NCBI GenBank assembly: GCA_022823465.1
Contig: JAJEHX010000047.1
Span: 1-45,547, forward strand
Origin: Candidatus Latescibacterota bacterium
Lineage (GTDB): Bacteria; JAAXHH01
Reading direction: 5' to 3'
Length of the DNA stretch: 45,547 nt
The notes under the pieces were generated by a model. That model saw only the letters and a list, made by a program, of their open reading frames with translations. It had not been told where the DNA came from and searched no databases. Both the position numbers and the translations under genes were made by a program. Below are positions 41,869 to 45,547 of this stretch, piece by piece (within the stretch, counting starts at the first letter, position 1; each line of letters starts with the position of its first letter).

Positions 41869-41910
41869 GTAAGCGGCTTTCGGATAAGTAAGAGGCCTAC
41901 GGATAGTAAA
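41854..41910 (+). repeat. 19-bp tandem repeats of the PhyH gene end
   Basis: GAGGCTTTTGGCTAGGTAA (41854-41872, with the TAG stop), GCGGCTTTCGGATAAGTAA (41873-41891) and GAGGCCTACGGATAGTAAA (41892-41910). Each unit carries TAG or TAA triplets in its second half. Confidence 0.75.
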
Positions 41911-41978
41911 CTGGAAGAAATGGCCGGGGTGACGGCGTCAGTTTACGTCGGTATGAACCAAAACAGAGTGGAGAGCGA

Positions 41979-43034
41979 ATGTCGAATAACCGTCCGCAAG
42001 TACTCATCGCCTGCAGTGAGCGTGTCCGCAAAGGCTACCTGCCGCCGGAGGAACTGACCCGCCTGGAGGAGTTTGCCGACTGGTCATGGTTCCACTCCGA
42101 GGGCGGCGGAATCTACGATACCAGCACGGATCCCGAGACCACCACTCGGCTTGCGAATGAAATGGCCGGGGTGGACGCGCTCGTCGTCTGCCACGGCGCG
42201 CCGAGGATCGGCGCCGAAATCCTGGATGCCGCGCCGCGGCTGCGGTTCGTCGGCGAACTGGAAGGTGATCGTTTCGCCGCGCGGCTGGACCTGGAGGAGC
42301 TATGGACACGGGGCGTTCGCACCGTAGATACGACGAACGGTTCCACCTATCCGGTGGCGGAATGGGCCCTGGCGCTGACGCTGATTTCCATGCGCAATGC
42401 CGGCGCGCTCTTCCGCCGCATCCTGGCCGGCAATACCCGGGATACCAGTCTCATCCAGCCCATGGCGGGCATACTGACCGGGAAGCGGGTGGGGTTGATC
42501 GGCGGCGGCCACATGGGGCGCCGGCTGATGAAACTGCTACGGCCCTTCGAGGTCGAGCTCTGGGTCCACGATCCCTACCTGGCCCAGGAACTCCCCGAAG
42601 CGCTGGGCTTTATCCAGACGTCGCTGGAAAACGTGCTGTCCAGGTGCGACGCGATCATCTGCGTGGCGCCGCTTACGCCGAAGACCCGGGGCATGATCGG
42701 AAAGCGCGAGTTGGATCTCATTCGATCGGGGTCCGTATTCGTGAATGTATCGCGGGGGGCGATCGTCGACTCCGCGGCCCTGATCGAACGGCTCAAGCGC
42801 GGCGACATTGCTGCCGGGCTGGAAGTATTCGACCCAGAACCAATCCCGGAAGACAGTGAAATCATCGGACTGCCCAACGTCTTTTTGACTCCACACTTCT
42901 CCGGGCGTACGGGAGAGGACTATCCCCACTTCTTCCACTACATGGTCGATGAACTGGAGCGTTTTTTCGACGGACACGAGACCTGGTTCAACCTGACACC
43001 GCGATCTAAGGCCAACCGCGAGGGACAATCGTGA
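41979..43034 (+). CDS. D-isomer-specific 2-hydroxyacid dehydrogenase
   Basis: A 351-residue NAD-dependent dehydrogenase. The fingerprint GKRVGLIGGGHMGRRLMKLL binds the dinucleotide, VFVNVSRGAIVDSAALIERL carries the catalytic Arg, AAGLEVFDPEPIP the Glu, and NVFLTPHFSGRTGED the catalytic His. Members reduce 2-oxoacids such as phosphoglycerate, formate-related and glyoxylate substrates. ATG has GGAGAGCGA upstream. It overlaps the sulfatase start by 4 bases (GTGA), so both are translated together. Confidence 0.92.
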   Translation: MSNNRPQVLIACSERVRKGYLPPEELTRLEEFADWSWFHSEGGGIYDTSTDPETTTRLANEMAGVDALVVCHGAPRIGAEILDAAPRLRFVGELEGDRFAARLDLEELWTRGVRTVDTTNGSTYPVAEWALALTLISMRNAGALFRRILAGNTRDTSLIQPMAGILTGKRVGLIGGGHMGRRLMKLLRPFEVELWVHDPYLAQELPEALGFIQTSLENVLSRCDAIICVAPLTPKTRGMIGKRELDLIRSGSVFVNVSRGAIVDSAALIERLKRGDIAAGLEVFDPEPIPEDSEIIGLPNVFLTPHFSGRTGEDYPHFFHYMVDELERFFDGHETWFNLTPRSKANREGQS

Positions 43035-44476
43035 CGCGACCCAACCTGCTCTACATTTTCACCGACCAGCAGCGCGCCGATACACTGAGTTGCTACGGCA
43101 ATCACCAGATAGAGACGCCGGCGCTCAACGGGCTGGCCTCGGACAGCTACGTCTTCGAAAACGCCTACGTAAGCCAGCCCGTATGCAGCCCGGCCCGGGC
43201 CACCATGCTCACGGGGCTATGGCCGCACACGGCGGGGGTGCCGTCCTGCAACGTGCCCTTGGGCGCGGACACGCCTACCATCGCCGAGATGCTGCCCGAG
43301 GAGTACGATACGGCCTTCATGGGCAAATGGCACCTGGGGGACGAGATCTTCCCTCAGCACGGTTTCAAGACCTGGGTGGGCACGGAGGATCAGTATCGTC
43401 GCGGTTACTCGGAAACGGATCGGTTGACCGAAGTCAGCGACTATCATCACTTTCTGGCGGATAGAGGACACACGCCGGATATGGAGCTTCTGGGACAAAA
43501 GGTCTTCTCGCGGCACCATGCGGCATCCCTGCCCGAGGAATGCACCAAGGCGTGGTACCTAGGCGAACGGGCGTCGGAGTATATTCGCGAGCAGGGCGAC
43601 GATCCCTTCGCGCTCTGCGTCAGCTACCTCGAGCCCCATCCCCCGCACACCGGTCCGTTGAACGATTACTACGACCCGGACAGTCTGCCCACCGGTCCGG
43701 CCTTCATGCGGCAGCCGCCCTTCGACGCACCGCTGCTCGTTCGCCTGATGGCGGCCTTTTACATGCAGTCGGAGAACTACGGGCTGGACCTGCGTACCGA
43801 GGCGGGCTGGCGGGCGCTGATGGCGCGGTACTGGGGCAACATCACCCTGGTGGATCGCTCCGTAGGGAAGATCCTGCAGGCCCTGGAGGAGAGTGGAAAG
43901 GCCGATGACACCATCGTCGTGTTTACCTCCGACCACGGGGAACTGATGGGCGATCATGGGATTTTGGGCAAAACGCTCATGTACGAGGAGTCCATAAAGG
44001 TGCCGATGTTGCTGCGTGCGCCTATGCTCAGGCAGTCGACGCGGCGGATCAGCGGCCGTTTCAGCCATATCGACCTGGTGCCAACGTTGATGGACTTACT
44101 CGGCCTTGAGCGACCAGACCGGTTGCAGGGTCTAAGCCGGGTACCCGTGCTGCAAGGGCGCGATAACCTGGATAACGACGACGTGTTCATCGAGTGGAGC
44201 GGCGAGGACGGCCACGCCCGGGCAGGTCTCGGAGAAGCCGAACCGAACCAGAGCATGGTTCATCAGTATCGGACGGTTGTTACGGCGGACGGCTGGAAAC
44301 TCAACACCTATGGGAAGGGCCAGGGGGAGTTGTACGATCTGAACAGCGATCCCTATGAGTTGGAGAACCTGTATCACCAGGATGGGCAGCGGGCGCGTAT
44401 CGGGGAGTTGAGGGAAAGAATTCGTGCGTGGCAGGAAGAGACGGGGGATGAGGTGGAGACGGGGGATGGGGAATGA
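43031..44476 (+). CDS. Formylglycine-dependent sulfatase
   Basis: A 481-residue sulfatase. RPNLLYIFTDQQRADTLSCY has the metal-binding Asp pair, and VCSPARATMLTG is the C-x-P-x-R motif in which Cys52 is turned into formylglycine. FMGKWHLGD, EPHPPH, FTSDHGELMGDHGILGKTLM and the C-terminal sheet complete the enzyme. It removes sulfate from esters, perhaps of marine polysaccharide or choline sulfate. No signal peptide is seen, so it is cytoplasmic. The tail holds a direct 18-bp duplication (GAGACGGGGGATG) coding ETGDEV-ETGDGE at the very end. A formylglycine-generating enzyme is not in the window. Confidence 0.93.
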   Translation: MTRPNLLYIFTDQQRADTLSCYGNHQIETPALNGLASDSYVFENAYVSQPVCSPARATMLTGLWPHTAGVPSCNVPLGADTPTIAEMLPEEYDTAFMGKWHLGDEIFPQHGFKTWVGTEDQYRRGYSETDRLTEVSDYHHFLADRGHTPDMELLGQKVFSRHHAASLPEECTKAWYLGERASEYIREQGDDPFALCVSYLEPHPPHTGPLNDYYDPDSLPTGPAFMRQPPFDAPLLVRLMAAFYMQSENYGLDLRTEAGWRALMARYWGNITLVDRSVGKILQALEESGKADDTIVVFTSDHGELMGDHGILGKTLMYEESIKVPMLLRAPMLRQSTRRISGRFSHIDLVPTLMDLLGLERPDRLQGLSRVPVLQGRDNLDNDDVFIEWSGEDGHARAGLGEAEPNQSMVHQYRTVVTADGWKLNTYGKGQGELYDLNSDPYELENLYHQDGQRARIGELRERIRAWQEETGDEVETGDGE

Positions 44477-44544
44477 AGGGCGGCAAGCGAATCTCTGGCA
44501 TTACTCAAGCGAGTGTCTGAAGTCGATACCACGAGGGACCAGCC

Positions 44545-45547
44545 ATGAAAACCGGAAAAGTCGCTGTATATACCCAGCCGCAGGCGCCGATGGAGATTCG
44601 TGAATATCCCGTACCGTCGGCTACGGCAGACGACATGCTCATCCGGATCCGCATGGCCAATATCTGCGGCTCCGATCTGCATATCTGGCGTGGTCACGGT
44701 CCCAGAATCGAAAGCGGGATCCCACAGGTACTCGGGCATGAAATGACCGGTACCATCGAAGCCATGGGGCGCAATGTCACCGCGGACAGTGCCGGACAGC
44801 CGCTGTCCGAAGGGGATCGCATCGTCTACTCCTATTTCAAACCGTGTCAACAGTGCTGGACGTGCCTCAACGGCAAGCCGGGATGCCCCGACCGCTACAG
44901 GGACTGGATCGGGGTCTCGAGCGATCAGCCGCCGCACTTCCACGGCGCTTACGGGGAATACTACTATATGAAACGCGGCCACTGGGTCTTCAAGGTGCCC
45001 GATGATCTCTCTGACGCGATCGTATCCCCGATCAACTGCGCCCTGTCGGAAGTCATTTATGGTCTTAACCAGATCGGCGTCACCCTGGGCGACACGGTGG
45101 TCATTCAGGGGGCGGGCGGGCTCGGACTCTATGCGACCGCCGTAGCGCGGGAGATGGGGGCCGGCAGGATCATCGTGCTCGACCGGCTCCCGGCGCGCCT
45201 CGCACTCGCCCGGGAATTCGGGGCCGACGAGACGCTGAATGTCGATGAACTCAACGTTAAATCGCGCGTCGAGTTCGTACTGGACCACACGGGTGGTGTC
45301 GGGGCCGACCTGGTCGCCGAATTCGTAGGATCGCCGCGCGTACTCGCCGAAGGTATCGATATGCTCAGGTGGGGCGGCCGTTATCTCTGGATCGGCAATA
45401 TAAACCTCGGATTCCCGACGGAGATCGATCCGGGCAACATCGTCCGGTGCAGCAAGGCGATTCGCGGCATAATCGTGTATGAACCCTGGGTGATCCCGCG
45501 CGCCCTCGAATTCCTGCGTCGCACACGGGACAGGTACCCTTTCCACA
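44545..45547 (+). CDS. Zinc-dependent alcohol dehydrogenase (partial, cut by window end)
   Basis: An MDR alcohol dehydrogenase open from ATG 44545 to the window end (334 codons, no stop reached), with GAGGG upstream. Unlike the MDR at 266, it keeps both zinc sites: Cys41 in ANICGSDLH and His65-Glu66 in LGHEMTG for the catalytic zinc, and Cys101, 104, 107 and 114 for the structural zinc. The NAD motif is VVIQGAGGLGLYATAVAREM and the acidic residue is in IVLDRLPARL. It begins 68 bases after the sulfatase, so it probably belongs to the same operon and oxidises an alcohol or polyol. Confidence 0.9.
   Translation, partial: MKTGKVAVYTQPQAPMEIREYPVPSATADDMLIRIRMANICGSDLHIWRGHGPRIESGIPQVLGHEMTGTIEAMGRNVTADSAGQPLSEGDRIVYSYFKPCQQCWTCLNGKPGCPDRYRDWIGVSSDQPPHFHGAYGEYYYMKRGHWVFKVPDDLSDAIVSPINCALSEVIYGLNQIGVTLGDTVVIQGAGGLGLYATAVAREMGAGRIIVLDRLPARLALAREFGADETLNVDELNVKSRVEFVLDHTGGVGADLVAEFVGSPRVLAEGIDMLRWGGRYLWIGNINLGFPTEIDPGNIVRCSKAIRGIIVYEPWVIPRALEFLRRTRDRYPFH

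Noticed and set aside
44374-45546. 390-codon minus-strand open frame
   Set aside because: It is the antisense shadow of the partial zinc alcohol dehydrogenase, which has intact motifs on the plus strand. Long shadow frames at 25888-27498 and 31395-32831 were rejected for the same reason.

Overview
The window looks like chromosome from an uncultured, GC-rich, Gram-negative bacterium. An OmpA-type peptidoglycan-binding protein, a TonB-dependent receptor, lipoproteins and TatA imply an outer membrane. A phytanoyl-CoA-dioxygenase-like enzyme, a formylglycine sulfatase, a CehA/McbA-type PHP metallohydrolase and Gfo/Idh oxidoreductases are a mix often seen in marine or sponge-associated Latescibacterota/Poribacteria-like genomes. 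That placement is inference and of modest confidence. I see no rRNA, tRNA, CRISPR, phage or insertion sequence.

Layout. 1-3640 is an accessory, AT-richer edge: a medium-chain dehydrogenase, a HicAB toxin-antitoxin pair, a gene with a PD-(D/E)XK-like core, and about 0.9 kb without a convincing gene. 3641-12191 (+) holds a MoaD/ThiS-like sulfur carrier and its unknown partner, an OmpA-family protein, an RraA-like aldolase with glutamate formimidoyltransferase, then an Rrf2 regulator - cysteine synthase - CysO-like carrier - homoserine kinase - CoA-transferase run. Its promoter is overlapped by a near-perfect palindrome. 12330-18452 (-) is a branched-chain amino-acid operon, ilvB-ilvN-ilvC-leuA-leuB. 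18800-20719 (+) holds a TPR membrane protein and a class V aminotransferase. 20765-24731 (-) holds an ECF sigma factor, an anti-sigma factor with a HEAT-like tail, a DUF4097-type repeat protein, and tatA under its own promoter. 24952-29943 (+) holds a SelW-like selenoprotein, a STAS protein, a CehA-like metallohydrolase and a BCCT transporter. 30045-34421 (-) holds the TonB receptor, a methyltransferase and a second STAS protein. 34911-41000 carries a RibD-C reductase, a PEGA lipoprotein, an aldo/keto reductase, a penicillin-acylase lipoprotein and a Gfo/Idh oxidoreductase. 41131-45547 (+) is a catabolic set: PhyH, hydroxyacid dehydrogenase, sulfatase, and a zinc alcohol dehydrogenase cut by the window edge.

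Two observations stand out. First, 24952-25191 is a complete Rdx/SelW-family gene only if an in-frame TGA (24982-24984) is read as selenocysteine. It gives the family's CxxU motif and is followed at the right distance by a seven-pair hairpin with a GGGUU loop, as expected of a bacterial SECIS. Second, at many genes the last codons plus the stop codon are tandemly repeated just downstream (ilvN, the TPR gene, selW, STAS, the PEGA lipoprotein, penicillin acylase, PhyH, and weaker cases). Periods range from 10 to 58 bp and differ at each gene, so this is not a dispersed repeat family but a recurring gene-end duplication process. The sulfatase tail and the unusual extension beyond the di-glycine of the CysO-like protein may be coding versions of the same process.
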